Assembly (NCBI GenBank): GCA_026414575.1
Contig: JAOAIS010000005.1
Location: 1-39,545, forward strand
Direction: 5' to 3'
DNA from: Aquificaceae bacterium
GTDB lineage: Bacteria; Aquificota; Aquificia; Aquificales; Aquificaceae
DNA: 39,545 nt
Below are positions 17,691 through 26,214 of the stretch, one piece after another. Position numbers and translations under genes: made by a program. Below the pieces are notes generated by a model. The model saw nothing but the letters and a program-made list of their open reading frames with translations. It did no database searches and was not told the DNA's origin. Numbering within the stretch: position 1 is the first letter of the stretch; each line of letters opens with the position of its first letter.

Positions 17691-18608
17691 ATGGAATATG
17701 CGTTCTTTGAGGGAAAATATGTTCCAGCAGAAGAAGCCAAGATAAATATAAAAACCAACTCCTTTCATTACGGAACCGCAGTCTTTGAGGGTATAAGGGC
17801 CTATTGGAACGAAGAGCATCAACAGCTTTATATACTCTTTGCAAGAGAGCATTACCACAGGCTTTTAAAAAACTGCAAAGCCATGTTCATGGAGATACCC
17901 TATGATTTAGAGGAGCTTGTGGAAATAACTGTTGAGCTTCTGAGAAAGAATCAGATAAGGGAGGATGTTTACATAAGGCCTGTAGCCTATTTTAAGGACC
18001 TCAAGCTCACACCCAAGCTCATAGATTACACACCTGAGATAGCCATATACACTTACAACTTTGGTAGATATCTGGATACCTCCAAGGGTATAAGGGTAAA
18101 AGTTTCCTCTTGGAGAAGGAACGACGACAACTCCATACCTTCAAGATGGAAAGTGGCGGGCGCTTATGTTAACAGCGCTCTGGCAAAAACGGAAGCATTG
18201 ATTTCGGGCTACGACGAGGCTATAATGCTAAACCAACAAGGTTTTGTGGCGGAGGGTTCGGGAGAAAACCTTTTCATAGTAAGGGGCGGAAAGGTCATAA
18301 CTCCGGCTTACTCGGAACATATATTGGAAGGCATAACAAGGAGTGCCGTTAAAAAACTGCTGAAGAATGAACTCGTGATGGAGGTGGAGGAGCGGGCCTT
18401 GGCTCGTAGCGAGCTTTACATAGCGGATGAGATATTTATGACGGGCACCGCCGCCGAGATAACGCCCGTGGTGGAAGTGGATAACAGGAAGATAGGGGAC
18501 GGCAATATAGGAGCCATAACAAAAGAACTTCAGGACCTTTACTTTAGGGCAGTTAGAGGAAAGATAGACAGATATATGGGTTGGCTCACATCCGTTTATG
18601 AAAAGTGA
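17691..18608 (+). CDS. ilvE: Branched-chain amino acid aminotransferase IlvE
   Basis: This 305-residue fold-type IV PLP enzyme performs the last step of valine, leucine and isoleucine synthesis. The PLP lysine is Lys154 in SRWKVAGAYVNSALAK, and EGSGENLF and TGTAAEITPV are the usual cofactor-phosphate and substrate loops. The N-terminal NSFHYGTAVFEGIRAY is typical of IlvE rather than D-amino-acid transaminase. It is the first gene of a four-gene run and overlaps the next gene by 11 bases. The promoter is so close that translation probably starts without a leader. Confidence 0.95.
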   Translation: MEYAFFEGKYVPAEEAKINIKTNSFHYGTAVFEGIRAYWNEEHQQLYILFAREHYHRLLKNCKAMFMEIPYDLEELVEITVELLRKNQIREDVYIRPVAYFKDLKLTPKLIDYTPEIAIYTYNFGRYLDTSKGIRVKVSSWRRNDDNSIPSRWKVAGAYVNSALAKTEALISGYDEAIMLNQQGFVAEGSGENLFIVRGGKVITPAYSEHILEGITRSAVKKLLKNELVMEVEERALARSELYIADEIFMTGTAAEITPVVEVDNRKIGDGNIGAITKELQDLYFRAVRGKIDRYMGWLTSVYEK

Positions 18609-19683
18609 CAGACTGGAGTTTTTCAAAGAATTTGCCTATAAAGTCCTTAGCTACAACAGGTTAGCCTCTACCGACGGTCACAGGAAAGCCCATAGGCTCA
18701 TAGAATACTTTCTCGAGCATACTTCGTGTAACTATACTAAAGAGAGCTTTGTGGTAAACAGGTTTATACCAAAGGAAGCCTGGTTGAAGGTAAAGGAAGA
18801 AAAGATAAAAGCGGTTGCTTACTTAGGAACTAAAAGGGTCGAAAAGAAGGCTTACATAAAAAGAGACTACATGGAGGGTGACATAGCCCTTCTGCCAGAT
18901 GTTACCAAAAGCAAAGCCCTCGAGGCCCAGGAAAAAGGGGCTGTTGCCATAGTGACTTACAGAGAGAAGTTCAAGCTGAAAGGGTATGTTTACGGAGACT
19001 ACATGGGCGTTGACATTCCTATTCTCTGCGTGGACAGAGAGGACGTAGAGAAGATAGAAGATTTCAATGTAGAGCTCTTTGTTAATTCTTCCGAAAGGTC
19101 CATATACTGCACGAACTTTTTGATGGAGCTCGGAAGAGGACCAGTCTTATATTTGGTGGCCAATATGGATACAGTGCATGAGATTTATGGAGCTATAAAA
19201 GGTGGAGTTGGCTTTTTGATGCTGCTGTTTCTTTACGAGGACCTTAAGGATACATATAATGCACCCTACAGGCTTAGGTTTCTTATAACCGATGGTAGGG
19301 AACTTGGCTTAGAGGGCGCAAGGTTTCACTTAAGTAAGAACCCAAAGCATGTTTTTTACTGTATAAACCTTGAGGGTATAGGTTGGCACAATCCCTGTGT
19401 TGTATATGAGGATGCTGGTGGCTACAGCGGAGATAGAATAAACGAGCTCTTTTACAAACATTTGGAGGACCTTAAGGTTAGTCTGGATTTTTGCAAGGCA
19501 AAGGAAAGGGATGGTGACCACATACCCTTCAAGGAAAGGGGTGTTCAGGCCCTTTACCTGAGCTCTTATCCTTTACACATTGAGCACACCATATACGATA
19601 ACTACGATGCCATAAGCTGGGATCATGTGGTCATGTGGTACGAGGTTTTAACATCCTTTTTGAGGAGGTTCCACAAGCTATGA
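18598..19683 (+). CDS. M28-family aminopeptidase-like protein with degraded metal site
   Basis: This 361-residue protein has the layout of an M28 zinc peptidase with an inserted PA-like domain (about residues 65-160). The family's metal-binding positions are largely altered. The usual HxD reads NMD (Asn189, Asp191). The bridging Asp of the DNxSG motif is Lys201 in AIKGGVG. The general-base Glu is Arg234 in GRELGLEG, and the LDM aspartate is Glu259. The late DGDHIPF and EHTIYDNYD segments (His330) remain. It is therefore probably not a working two-zinc peptidase and may bind a peptide or a partner. There is no signal peptide. It overlaps ilvE and lolA, so it is cotranscribed with both. Confidence 0.7.
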   Translation: MKSDRLEFFKEFAYKVLSYNRLASTDGHRKAHRLIEYFLEHTSCNYTKESFVVNRFIPKEAWLKVKEEKIKAVAYLGTKRVEKKAYIKRDYMEGDIALLPDVTKSKALEAQEKGAVAIVTYREKFKLKGYVYGDYMGVDIPILCVDREDVEKIEDFNVELFVNSSERSIYCTNFLMELGRGPVLYLVANMDTVHEIYGAIKGGVGFLMLLFLYEDLKDTYNAPYRLRFLITDGRELGLEGARFHLSKNPKHVFYCINLEGIGWHNPCVVYEDAGGYSGDRINELFYKHLEDLKVSLDFCKAKERDGDHIPFKERGVQALYLSSYPLHIEHTIYDNYDAISWDHVVMWYEVLTSFLRRFHKL

Positions 19684-20285
19684 AGGCTTTTACACTTTTT
19701 TTATTTTTGGCCTGCTTCGCCTTTTCCCAAACCTTTGAAGACCTGAGGAAAAGGCTGGAAGACATAAAAACCCTAAGGGTTGTCTTTGTACAGACTGTCC
19801 AGTATTCATGGGCTTCGAAGCCGGAGGTTTCAAAAGGAATCTTCTATGCTCAAAAGGGTGGTAGGTTCAGGATAGAATACGAACAGCCCGAGAAGATGCT
19901 CATAGTGTCAGATGGTTTTCAGGTTATGGTCTACTCGCAAAAGGACAGGACCGCAATCATTGACCGCGTAGACAGGAATACCTCACCTGTGGTTGAAGCC
20001 CTATTTCTAATCTCAAAACCTATATCGGAAGTCTTTGATTTTATAGGGGAGATGGAGACCTCAAAGGGTAAAGTTTTTATACTCAAGCCTAAGGTAAAAG
20101 ACAACTATTTTTCAAGGGTTTTTCTCGAGGTATCCCATAGGGGCGAAATGAAAAGCATCAAGGTTGAGGAGAAGGAGGGCATAACCACCATTATAGACTT
20201 TATAAGTATGTTCTCCAACTTTACACCTTCAGAAAACCTTTTCCAAGTAAAAGCACCAGAAGGTTCAAAAATAATAAAGCCATGA
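19680..20285 (+). CDS. lolA: Outer-membrane lipoprotein carrier protein LolA-like
   Basis: This 201-residue protein has a signal peptide (MKAFTLFLFLACFAFSQ, cleaved near residue 17) and the LolA strand pattern (LRVVFVQTVQYSW, GIFYAQKGGRFRIEYEQP, VSDGFQVMVYSQK). LolA shuttles lipoproteins through the periplasm to the outer membrane; this indicates a two-membrane cell. I place the start at 19680, not at the upstream methionine at 19635, because it gives a proper signal peptide, a GAGGAGG site upstream and the ATGA overlap with the previous gene seen throughout this window. No LolB or LolCDE gene is in the window. Confidence 0.88.
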   Translation: MKAFTLFLFLACFAFSQTFEDLRKRLEDIKTLRVVFVQTVQYSWASKPEVSKGIFYAQKGGRFRIEYEQPEKMLIVSDGFQVMVYSQKDRTAIIDRVDRNTSPVVEALFLISKPISEVFDFIGEMETSKGKVFILKPKVKDNYFSRVFLEVSHRGEMKSIKVEEKEGITTIIDFISMFSNFTPSENLFQVKAPEGSKIIKP

Positions 20286-20743
20286 AGCTTCGTAGGGCGG
20301 AGGAAAAGGATATAAAGGACCTTATACATGTCTACTTGGGTGGCTACAAGGGTCTTGAGGAATATTCCTATACACATCCAGATGATGTGCAGGCTTATCT
20401 GAACTGGCTTTTTAGGAGGGATGTGGCCGGCATATGGCTGGCAGAGGAGAAGGGTTCAGTTGTGGGTTTTGTTGCAAGCGATGGCAACTGGTTTAGCAAG
20501 AGGGAGGGTAAGGTAGTGGGTGCTATTCATGAGCTTGTGGTATTGCCCGATTATAGAAACATGGGTATAGGAAAGGCGCTTGTAGAAAAGGCGATTGAAT
20601 ACTTCAAAAGCAGAGGTCTTGATACGGCAGAGCTTTGGGTAGGCGATGAAAACCTTCAGGCTCTTGCCTTTTACAAGGAGCTTGGCTTTCAAGAGAAGGA
20701 CAGGTTTAACTACTGGGTCAGGATGACAAAATCCTTGAGTTGA
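20282..20743 (+). CDS. GNAT-family N-acetyltransferase
   Basis: This 153-residue protein has the GNAT fold: an N-terminal strand and helix (MKLRRAEEKDIKDLIHVYLGG), the central strand and acetyl-CoA loop (HELVVLPDYRNMGIGKALV, the R/QxxGxG/A motif), and the terminal NLQALAFYKELGFQEKDR. It transfers acetyl from acetyl-CoA to an unidentified amine; RimI-like or small-molecule acetylation are both possible. Its start overlaps the lolA stop (ATGA) and its last 26 bases overlap the convergent ttuA gene. Confidence 0.88.
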   Translation: MKLRRAEEKDIKDLIHVYLGGYKGLEEYSYTHPDDVQAYLNWLFRRDVAGIWLAEEKGSVVGFVASDGNWFSKREGKVVGAIHELVVLPDYRNMGIGKALVEKAIEYFKSRGLDTAELWVGDENLQALAFYKELGFQEKDRFNYWVRMTKSLS

Positions 20744-21623
20744 GCCTTTGCCTTAGTTTGCATACGGAACAGAGCTCCGCTATTGTTGGTTCACCGCATG
20801 CTTGACAGGCCCTGAGATCTATCTCTTTAGCTCCAAGCAGTGGTCGGCATTTTCTAAGAAAATCCATATAAAACCTTAACTTGGTTCCTGGGCTTCTTTC
20901 CTCAAGCTGAGATAGTATCTTTTTGTATTCTATGGAGTTGGCACCTTCCGAGAAAGGACACTCTTCCTCTACGAAATCTATGCCAGAAAGAAAGGCATAC
21001 AAGGCGTTTTCCTTCTCGGTAAACTTAAAAAGCGGTTTTACTTTTCGCACAAAGCCCTCACCACCCTTTAGCACTGGCGATTGTCTTTCAAGATATTCCA
21101 TATTCCAGTTGATTATGTTGGAAAAAAGGGTGGCACTCTCGTCATCGAGGTTGTGTCCGGTAGCAATTACCGTGTATCCCTTATCCTTTGCCAGCTTGTT
21201 CATATAGTATCTCTTTAGCTGACCGCAATAGGAGCAGGCTGGTCTTTTTTCTATGGACTTTATCTGTGGTATTGTGGCTATCTCAAGACCTAAGTGAAGT
21301 ATGTGAAGCTTTAGCCCTCTTGCTTTGGCAAATTCCTCACATAACCTTCTTGATTTTTCCGAATACTCTCCTATGCCAAGGTCTATGTAAAAACCGTCCG
21401 CTTTATAACCCAACTTTTTAAGAGCATCCCAGAGGGATAGGCTGTCCTTACCTCCAGAAACTGCCACAAGCACCCTGTCTTCCCTCGAAAACATCCCAAA
21501 TTCTTTTATGGTCTCGTCTAACCTTTTTAAATACCACTCTAAATAATGTTCTCTACAAAAGGCTGCTCTGTGCTGGAACAGGTAAAGGCTTGCCCTTTTC
21601 CCACACTTGAAACACCTTCTCAT
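20718..21623 (-). CDS. ttuA: tRNA 2-thiouridine-54 synthetase TtuA (TtcA/TtuA family)
   Basis: This 301-residue enzyme should insert sulfur into ribothymidine at position 54 of tRNAs, a modification that stabilises tRNA in thermophiles. The ATP-pyrophosphatase loop SGGKDS is at 56-61. Cys130, Cys133 and Cys222 stand exactly at the 4Fe-4S ligand positions of Thermus TtuA. Two zinc sites are visible: Cys4/Cys7 with Cys23/His26, and Cys273/Cys276 with Cys285/Cys288. I take the ATG at 21623, since the open frame upstream to 21779 looks non-coding and the family starts at the first zinc site. The sulfur-carrier gene ttuB lies about 300 bases upstream on the same strand. Confidence 0.92.
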   Translation of the reverse strand: MRRCFKCGKRASLYLFQHRAAFCREHYLEWYLKRLDETIKEFGMFSREDRVLVAVSGGKDSLSLWDALKKLGYKADGFYIDLGIGEYSEKSRRLCEEFAKARGLKLHILHLGLEIATIPQIKSIEKRPACSYCGQLKRYYMNKLAKDKGYTVIATGHNLDDESATLFSNIINWNMEYLERQSPVLKGGEGFVRKVKPLFKFTEKENALYAFLSGIDFVEEECPFSEGANSIEYKKILSQLEERSPGTKLRFYMDFLRKCRPLLGAKEIDLRACQACGEPTIAELCSVCKLRQRLNSRILSS

Positions 21624-21930
21624 TCCTATAAAGATATCTCTTAGTTTTTCTTTTTGCGCTTTGTGCATACAGTCCTCGATTGGTAGGCCAAAGACTTGTG
21701 TAAAACTCGTCGCAATTACCATTGTCGCCAAAAAACTAAAGTTATGCCGTTTTTGCCTTTCAAACCACTCTAGTAGCATCCTTGAGCTTAAGCTGGCCTT
21801 AATAAAAGCAAGTCAAGCTTTTCTAAGCAAAATCCGCCATCAATCCATGGGGGATTTACAAAAAAGGGAAAGTCCATAAGCTTTAAGTTTTTGAAAAGGC
21901 AGGGCAAAACAGGCTTTGAATAATCAAAGG
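21624..21930 (-). other. Spacer between ttuB and ttuA
   Basis: This 307-base stretch is open in the ttuA frame for about 50 codons before the ttuA ATG, but codon choice (CGG, GCG, ACG, TTT) differs from neighbouring genes and no homology is apparent, so I treat it as non-coding. A small hairpin, CTTTGA paired with TCAAAG (21914-21929), lies directly after ttuB and may terminate or attenuate the upstream operon. TTGACT occurs on the minus strand near 21815 without a convincing -10. A TATCTT lies seven bases before the ttuA ATG. Confidence 0.4.
21914..21929 (-). terminator. Small hairpin after ttuB, possible terminator
   Basis: A six-base stem (CTTTGA with TCAAAG) and a four-base loop lie immediately after the ttuB stop codon; CCTGTTTT follows on the minus strand. 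The stem is AT-rich and the T tract is short, so termination would be weak at best. Confidence 0.3.
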
Positions 21931-22134
21931 CTATCCACCAGATATGGCATTTATAACCCTGACCTCTTCCCCATCCCCTATGAACTGTTTTTCTTCAAGG
22001 ATTTCGTCCCTTTTTATTACAAAGGCATGGTCCCTTGAAAGACCAAGGGCTTTTAAAAGGTCAACAACTCTAATCTTTTCACCATCAAACTCAAGCTCTT
22101 TTATCTGGCTTCTGTAGATAACTCTTACTTTCAT
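21931..22134 (-). CDS. ttuB: ThiS/MoaD-like sulfur carrier, probable TtuB
   Basis: This 67-residue beta-grasp protein ends in Gly-Gly (INAISGG), the mark of sulfur carriers that are activated as a C-terminal thiocarboxylate. It is distinct from the ThiS encoded at 9267. Because ttuA is the next gene on the same strand, I infer it is TtuB, which supplies sulfur for 2-thiouridine-54 in tRNA; a second ThiS or a MoaD is the alternative. The ATG at 22134 overlaps the metF stop (ATGA) and starts at the expected first strand, so the longer frame extending to 22344 is not used. Confidence 0.78.
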   Translation of the reverse strand: MKVRVIYRSQIKELEFDGEKIRVVDLLKALGLSRDHAFVIKRDEILEEKQFIGDGEEVRVINAISGG

Positions 22135-23012
22135 GCTCTTATAGATGTCCTTATGCCTTCGTAGACCAAAAGGGTGGCCTTTGATTTGTTGAGGGTATAA
22201 AAGTGCAGTCCTGGCACATTGTTTTCTATCAGGTCGAGACACTGCTCTATGGCAAAGTCCACACCTATTTTGAGAGTTTCTTCTGGGCTGTCTGCGTAAG
22301 GTTCTAGCTTCTCTATGAGTCTTTGGGGTATGGTGGTACCGCACATACTGGCAAACTTCTGCACTTGTCTGAAGTTGGTTATGGGCATTATGCCCGGGAT
22401 TATGGGTATATTTATGTCAGCCTCTTGGCATAACTCCAAGAACTTGTAATAGTAACTGTTTTCGAAAAACATTTGGGTTATGGAAAAGTCCGCACCAGAC
22501 TCCACCTTTTTCTTAAAATACCTTATTTCCCAATCCATGTTGGGGGATTCGGGATGACCCTCCGGGTATGAGGCAACACCTATGGAAAACCAATCGCCAA
22601 AATTAGCTCTTATTAGGCTTACGAGCTGGTTGGCGTAGGTGCATGCATCTTCTGGTGGTTTGAAGTTCTGGAGATTGGCAGGTTTATCACCTCTGAGAGC
22701 CAGTATGTTTTTTATTCCCACTTCTTTGTATTCCCTCAGTATTTCCAGTAGTTCCTCTTTGCTGTGGGCTATGCAAGTAAGATGAGCCATTGTAATAAGC
22801 CCTGTTTCCTCGTGAATCCTCTTCACTACCCTTTTTGTCCTTTCTCTGGTACTTCCTCCAGCGCCGTAAGTTACAGAGACGAAGGTGGGTCCAAGCTCCT
22901 GAAGGTTTTTAATGGTGTGGAAAAGCTCGTCCTCCCCTTCCTGCGTCTTTGGAGGGAAAAACTCAAAGGATATGCTAAACTGACCCTTTTTGAGGAGCTC
23001 TCCTATCTTCAA
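22131..23012 (-). CDS. metF: Methylenetetrahydrofolate reductase MetF
   Basis: This roughly 293-residue flavoprotein reduces 5,10-methylenetetrahydrofolate to 5-methyltetrahydrofolate for methionine synthesis. In acetogen-like metabolism it can also run in one-carbon assimilation. Family features are SFEFFPPKT with the conserved glutamate, [17 protein letters not shown], and the [11 protein letters not shown] segment. I choose a TTG start at 23012, because GGAGG lies six bases before it and it gives the usual KIGELL beginning; a TTG at 23027 is possible but has no such site. It overlaps the preceding gene by about 38 bases and ttuB by four. Confidence 0.94.
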   Translation of the reverse strand: MKIGELLKKGQFSISFEFFPPKTQEGEDELFHTIKNLQELGPTFVSVTYGAGGSTRERTKRVVKRIHEETGLITMAHLTCIAHSKEELLEILREYKEVGIKNILALRGDKPANLQNFKPPEDACTYANQLVSLIRANFGDWFSIGVASYPEGHPESPNMDWEIRYFKKKVESGADFSITQMFFENSYYYKFLELCQEADINIPIIPGIMPITNFRQVQKFASMCGTTIPQRLIEKLEPYADSPEETLKIGVDFAIEQCLDLIENNVPGLHFYTLNKSKATLLVYEGIRTSIRA

Positions 23013-23322
23013 GCAATACCTCCGCAAAGCTTATTAGCCTAATTTTGCAGGGTGCGGGCGATTTTATGAACATGCCCAACAGTTCTATGAGCCTTTCCAC
23101 CTCTCTGGGATTTTCTTTGACAAAATTGTGCATATACTCCACCATGTCCTCTATCTCAAAACTAAGCTCCTTTAGACTCTTTATCTCTTCTACGCTTCTA
23201 CCCTCTTTAAGGGCTTTTAGGACCTTTATGCTTTTGCTAATTAGGTCGTCCCTTGTCTTTGCCCACCTTAGATCCGTATACCTTCTGGTCACATCAAAAA
23301 AGGCTTTGAGAGCAGGAAGCAT
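22975..23322 (-). CDS. Small helical protein, unknown
   Basis: This 115-residue soluble protein is predicted to be almost entirely alpha-helical, with a charged, heptad-like middle section ([20 protein letters not shown]). I do not recognise its family. It starts three bases after the GYD-protein stop and overlaps the start of metF, so it is expressed with both. Its position in a folate/sulfur-carrier operon gives no firm clue to function. Confidence 0.6.
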   Translation of the reverse strand: MLPALKAFFDVTRRYTDLRWAKTRDDLISKSIKVLKALKEGRSVEEIKSLKELSFEIEDMVEYMHNFVKENPREVERLIELLGMFIKSPAPCKIRLISFAEVLLEDRRAPQKGSV

Positions 23323-23325
23323 AAA

Positions 23326-23622
23326 CTAAGCAATTTCTTTCAGGTCCTTTATGAGCTGTTCCACATCAAGAGCTGGCATTGTAAGGGTTTTTATGGTCCC
23401 TCTTGAGCCAAGCTCTATGGCCATTTTTACTATGGTATCGTTGTCTGGCGCTTCAAGAATGTTTACAAAATCGTAGGGACCCATGACCGCATACTGGGCT
23501 ATAATCTTGACACCAAAGCGCTCCATGACTTCCCTGTCCACCTCCTTTATCCTCTCGGGTTTGTGCTTGAGAGTTTTCATGCCTTCGTCGGTGAGAGTAG
23601 TAAGCATTACATAAACTGGCAT
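23326..23622 (-). CDS. GYD-domain protein
   Basis: This 98-residue ferredoxin-like-fold protein matches the GYD family (MPVYVMLTTLTDEGMKTL and YAVMGPYDFVNILEAPDN, with the family's GxYD-like turn in MGPYD). The function of the family is not known; members are small dimeric alpha/beta proteins. I set the start at 23622, where the ATG lies after a good AAGGAGG site, instead of a GTG at 23631 that overlaps that site. A TATAAT on the minus strand at 23664-23659 is its likely promoter. Confidence 0.8.
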   Translation of the reverse strand: MPVYVMLTTLTDEGMKTLKHKPERIKEVDREVMERFGVKIIAQYAVMGPYDFVNILEAPDNDTIVKMAIELGSRGTIKTLTMPALDVEQLIKDLKEIA

Positions 23623-23658
23623 GGTTACCACCTCCTTTCCTTGTTAATATGCCCTTAA

Positions 23659-23664
23659 ATTATA
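23659..23664 (-). promoter_or_regulatory. -10 box upstream of the GYD-metF-ttuB operon
   Basis: TATAAT is present on the minus strand, about 37 bases before the GYD-protein ATG and followed by an AAGGAGG ribosome binding site. No good -35 is seen at 16-18 bp. Confidence 0.45.
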
Positions 23665-23797
23665 TAACAGTTTGCCTATGTTACATAGATTAAAGGGCGG
23701 AAGCTTAACTCCTAAGAATTCTGCATACTATCTTGATTGTTTTTTATTTGTATAGGTTCCGACCACCTTTTGTAGTCAAGAATTCATCTTATAGAAC

Positions 23798-23826
23798 CTT
23801 ACATACATCCCGGCATATACTATAAT
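23798..23826 (+). promoter_or_regulatory. Promoter of pilT-pilC
   Basis: CTTACA (23798-23803) and a perfect TATAAT (23821-23826) are spaced by 17 bp. The pilT ATG at 23846 follows with an AAAGGAGGG ribosome binding site, a conventional short leader. Confidence 0.6.
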
Positions 23827-23845
23827 TACATAAAGGAGGGATTAT

Positions 23846-24949
23846 ATGACACCGGCAGAGAGAGTGGCGGGCGTATCTACAGAAGTGAAGCTAACGGATA
23901 TAATCCAGAAGGCTATTCAATTCAATGCGTCGGATATCCATATAACCGCAGGCGCGCGCCCGGTCCTACGGGTGGATGGAAAAATAATGCAGCTGATGGA
24001 GTGGCCGGTGATTACTCCCGAGATAGCGCAGAGGCTCGCCTATTCGGTCATGTCTGAAAAACATAGAAAGATATTGGAAGAGAGAAATCAGGTAGACTTC
24101 TCCTTTGGTGTTAAAGACCTCGGAAGGTTTAGGGCGAATGTCTTTTTCCAGAGAGGTTCTATCGCTGCCGTTTTAAGGAGATTACCCAACAAAATAATGG
24201 ATATAAAAGAGCTTGGCCTTACCGAGAAAGTTTTAGACCTTTGTCATAAGAGTATGGGCTTAGTTCTTGTGACTGGACCCACTGGTTCTGGAAAAACTTC
24301 CACGCTTGCCTCTCTCATCAATTACATAAATCAGAATTTTCCACACCACATAATAACCATAGAAGACCCAATAGAATATGTTTTTCAACACAGAAAGAGC
24401 ATAGTAAACCAAAGAGAGGTTGGAGAGGATGTTCACAGCTTCGCAGATGCCCTAAGGGCGGCCTTGAGGGAAGACCCAGATGTTATCTTGGTGGGTGAGA
24501 TGAGAGATTTAGAAACCATTGAAATAGCCCTGCGTGCTGCGGAGACTGGACACCTTGTCTTTGGAACCTTACACACAAATACGGCCATATCTACGATTAC
24601 ACGAATAATTGATGTTTTCCCTCCAGAACAACAAGAGCAGGTAAGAATTCAACTTTCCTTTGTGCTTCAAGGTGTTATATCCCAAAGGCTCGTGCCAAAA
24701 ATAGGCGGCGGTAAAGTCCTTGCCTATGAGCTTATGATACCCAATACGGCCATAAGGAATCTAATAAGGGAGAACAAGCTACAGCAGATATACTCCATAA
24801 TGCAAGCTGGACAGGCCCAGACGGGCATGCAAACCATGAACCAGTCCCTGTACTCCCATTACAAAGCTGGTCTTATATCCTTAGAGGATGCCTACAAGCT
24901 ATCTCCGGATGTAAAAGAACTCGAAAGAATGTTAGGAAGAGGGGGGTGA
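23846..24949 (+). CDS. pilT: Type IV pilus retraction ATPase PilT
   Basis: This 367-residue hexameric ATPase powers pilus retraction for twitching and DNA uptake. Features in order: an N-terminal PAS-like domain, Walker A GPTGSGKT (144-151), the Asp box (TIEDPIEY), Walker B ILVGEMRD (214-221), the His box (GHLVFGTLHT) and the PilT-specific AIRNLIRE motif (302-309), which separates it from the extension ATPase PilB. Its length equals that of the structurally known Aquifex PilT. It is followed three bases later by pilC, so motor and inner-membrane platform are coexpressed. A strong AAAGGAGGG site supports the start. Confidence 0.98.
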   Translation: MTPAERVAGVSTEVKLTDIIQKAIQFNASDIHITAGARPVLRVDGKIMQLMEWPVITPEIAQRLAYSVMSEKHRKILEERNQVDFSFGVKDLGRFRANVFFQRGSIAAVLRRLPNKIMDIKELGLTEKVLDLCHKSMGLVLVTGPTGSGKTSTLASLINYINQNFPHHIITIEDPIEYVFQHRKSIVNQREVGEDVHSFADALRAALREDPDVILVGEMRDLETIEIALRAAETGHLVFGTLHTNTAISTITRIIDVFPPEQQEQVRIQLSFVLQGVISQRLVPKIGGGKVLAYELMIPNTAIRNLIRENKLQQIYSIMQAGQAQTGMQTMNQSLYSHYKAGLISLEDAYKLSPDVKELERMLGRGG

Positions 24950-24952
24950 ACC

Positions 24953-26188
24953 ATGCCAAGGTTTAGATACAGAGCCTTTGACGAAAGTGGTTCCTTTGTG
25001 GAAAATGAAGCAAGCTATCCAACGCAAGAAACTCTTATAGCTGAGCTTCAGCAGAAAGGTTTGAACATAATAGAAATAATAAAGGTTGAGAGAGAAGAGG
25101 GCGCAGAAAAGGAAAAAAAGGCCTTCAAGTTACCCTTCCTCTCTGGTGGCAAGGTAAGCGATAGGGACATTTCCATATTTTCCAGACAGCTTGGCACCAT
25201 GATAAACGCAGGTCTAAACCTCATAGATGCCCTAAACATACTTGGAGAACAGCTCCCCAACAAAAAACTTGCAGAATCTTGTAAGAAGGTGGCTCAAATG
25301 GTAAGTGAGGGAAAGCCCGTATCTAACTCTATGGGTGAATTTCCAGATGTATTTCCTGAGTTTGTAATTAACTTAGTCAAAGTGGGCGAGGAAACGGGTA
25401 ACCTTGATGTAGCTTTGATAAGGGCTGCAGATTACTATGAAAAAATGGCAATGATAAAGAGTAAGATAAAAAGCGCCGCCTTTTATCCCACCTTCGTAGT
25501 TATAGTAGCAACCGCCATTATATCTGGAATACTCTACTTTCTTGTGCCTACATTTGCTGAAATATATGCATCTCTCGGCGGACAACTTCCTCTCCCTACG
25601 CAAATGCTCATTTCGGCCTCCAACGCCCTAAGGAATAACCTGCCCATTATTCTGGCTTCCATAGTAGGTTTTTCCTTTATTTTTAAACTGTTGATGAGCA
25701 GAAACTATCAATTCAGGAAGTCAGTACACTCTTTTATGCTAAGGGCTCCAAAAATGGGAGATCTGGTTACCAAAAGCACCATGGCAAAGTTTGCAAGAAC
25801 GATGGCAACTCTATTTTCCAGCGGTGTTGCCTTAGAAAGGTCCTTTGAGATAGCCGGACAAGTTACCGGCAATGTAATAATTAGAGAAGCCCTTGAATCT
25901 GCTAAGAAAAATGTCATAGAGGGACAGCCCATGCACAAAGCCCTCGAAAAGACCGGCATGTTTCCCAAACTTGTTGTGGCTATGGTAAGGGTCGGAGAGG
26001 ACACGGGTAGGTTAGATGATATGCTCGACACCATAGCTAGGTTTTATGAGGATGAGTTTGACAAGGCAGTGGAGGGAATGATAAAGCTCATAGAGCCCAT
26101 GCTAATAGTTTTCATAGGCGGTGCGGTTGGCATGATTCTGATAGCTCTTTACATGCCCATCTTCAAGATGGGAGAGTTGATAAGGTAG
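24953..26188 (+). CDS. pilC: Type IV pilus inner-membrane platform protein PilC
   Basis: This 411-residue protein has two type II secretion F domains, each with FSRQLGTMINAGLNL-like or FARTMATLFSSGVAL-like helices, and three membrane segments, the last near the C-terminus (MLIVFIGGAVGMILIALYMPI). PilC links the cytoplasmic motors to the pilus. A soluble N-terminal region begins PRFRYRAFDESG, as is typical. It is encoded directly after pilT. No pilin, pilB or secretin gene is in the window, so the rest of the machine lies elsewhere. Confidence 0.96.
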   Translation: MPRFRYRAFDESGSFVENEASYPTQETLIAELQQKGLNIIEIIKVEREEGAEKEKKAFKLPFLSGGKVSDRDISIFSRQLGTMINAGLNLIDALNILGEQLPNKKLAESCKKVAQMVSEGKPVSNSMGEFPDVFPEFVINLVKVGEETGNLDVALIRAADYYEKMAMIKSKIKSAAFYPTFVVIVATAIISGILYFLVPTFAEIYASLGGQLPLPTQMLISASNALRNNLPIILASIVGFSFIFKLLMSRNYQFRKSVHSFMLRAPKMGDLVTKSTMAKFARTMATLFSSGVALERSFEIAGQVTGNVIIREALESAKKNVIEGQPMHKALEKTGMFPKLVVAMVRVGEDTGRLDDMLDTIARFYEDEFDKAVEGMIKLIEPMLIVFIGGAVGMILIALYMPIFKMGELIR

Positions 26189-26205
26189 GTCTAAAAGATT
26201 ATAAT
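26177..26205 (+). promoter_or_regulatory. Promoter of ychF, leaderless type
   Basis: TTGATA (26177-26182), overlapping the end of pilC, and TATAAT (26200-26205) are separated by exactly 17 bp. The ychF ATG at 26215 follows nine bases after the -10 box with no Shine-Dalgarno sequence. Transcription should therefore start within about three bases of the start codon. Confidence 0.7.
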
Positions 26206-26214
26206 TAAAAGCTT

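Noticed and set aside
21624-21779. N-terminal extension of TtuA by 52 residues
   Set aside because: Codon choice is unlike the neighbours, the family begins at the first zinc site, and starting at 21623 puts Cys130/Cys133/Cys222 at the known positions.
22135-22344. Long N-terminal extension of the TtuB-like carrier
   Set aside because: It is antisense-free but lies out of frame inside metF, is rich in Arg and His, and the carrier fold starts at 22134.
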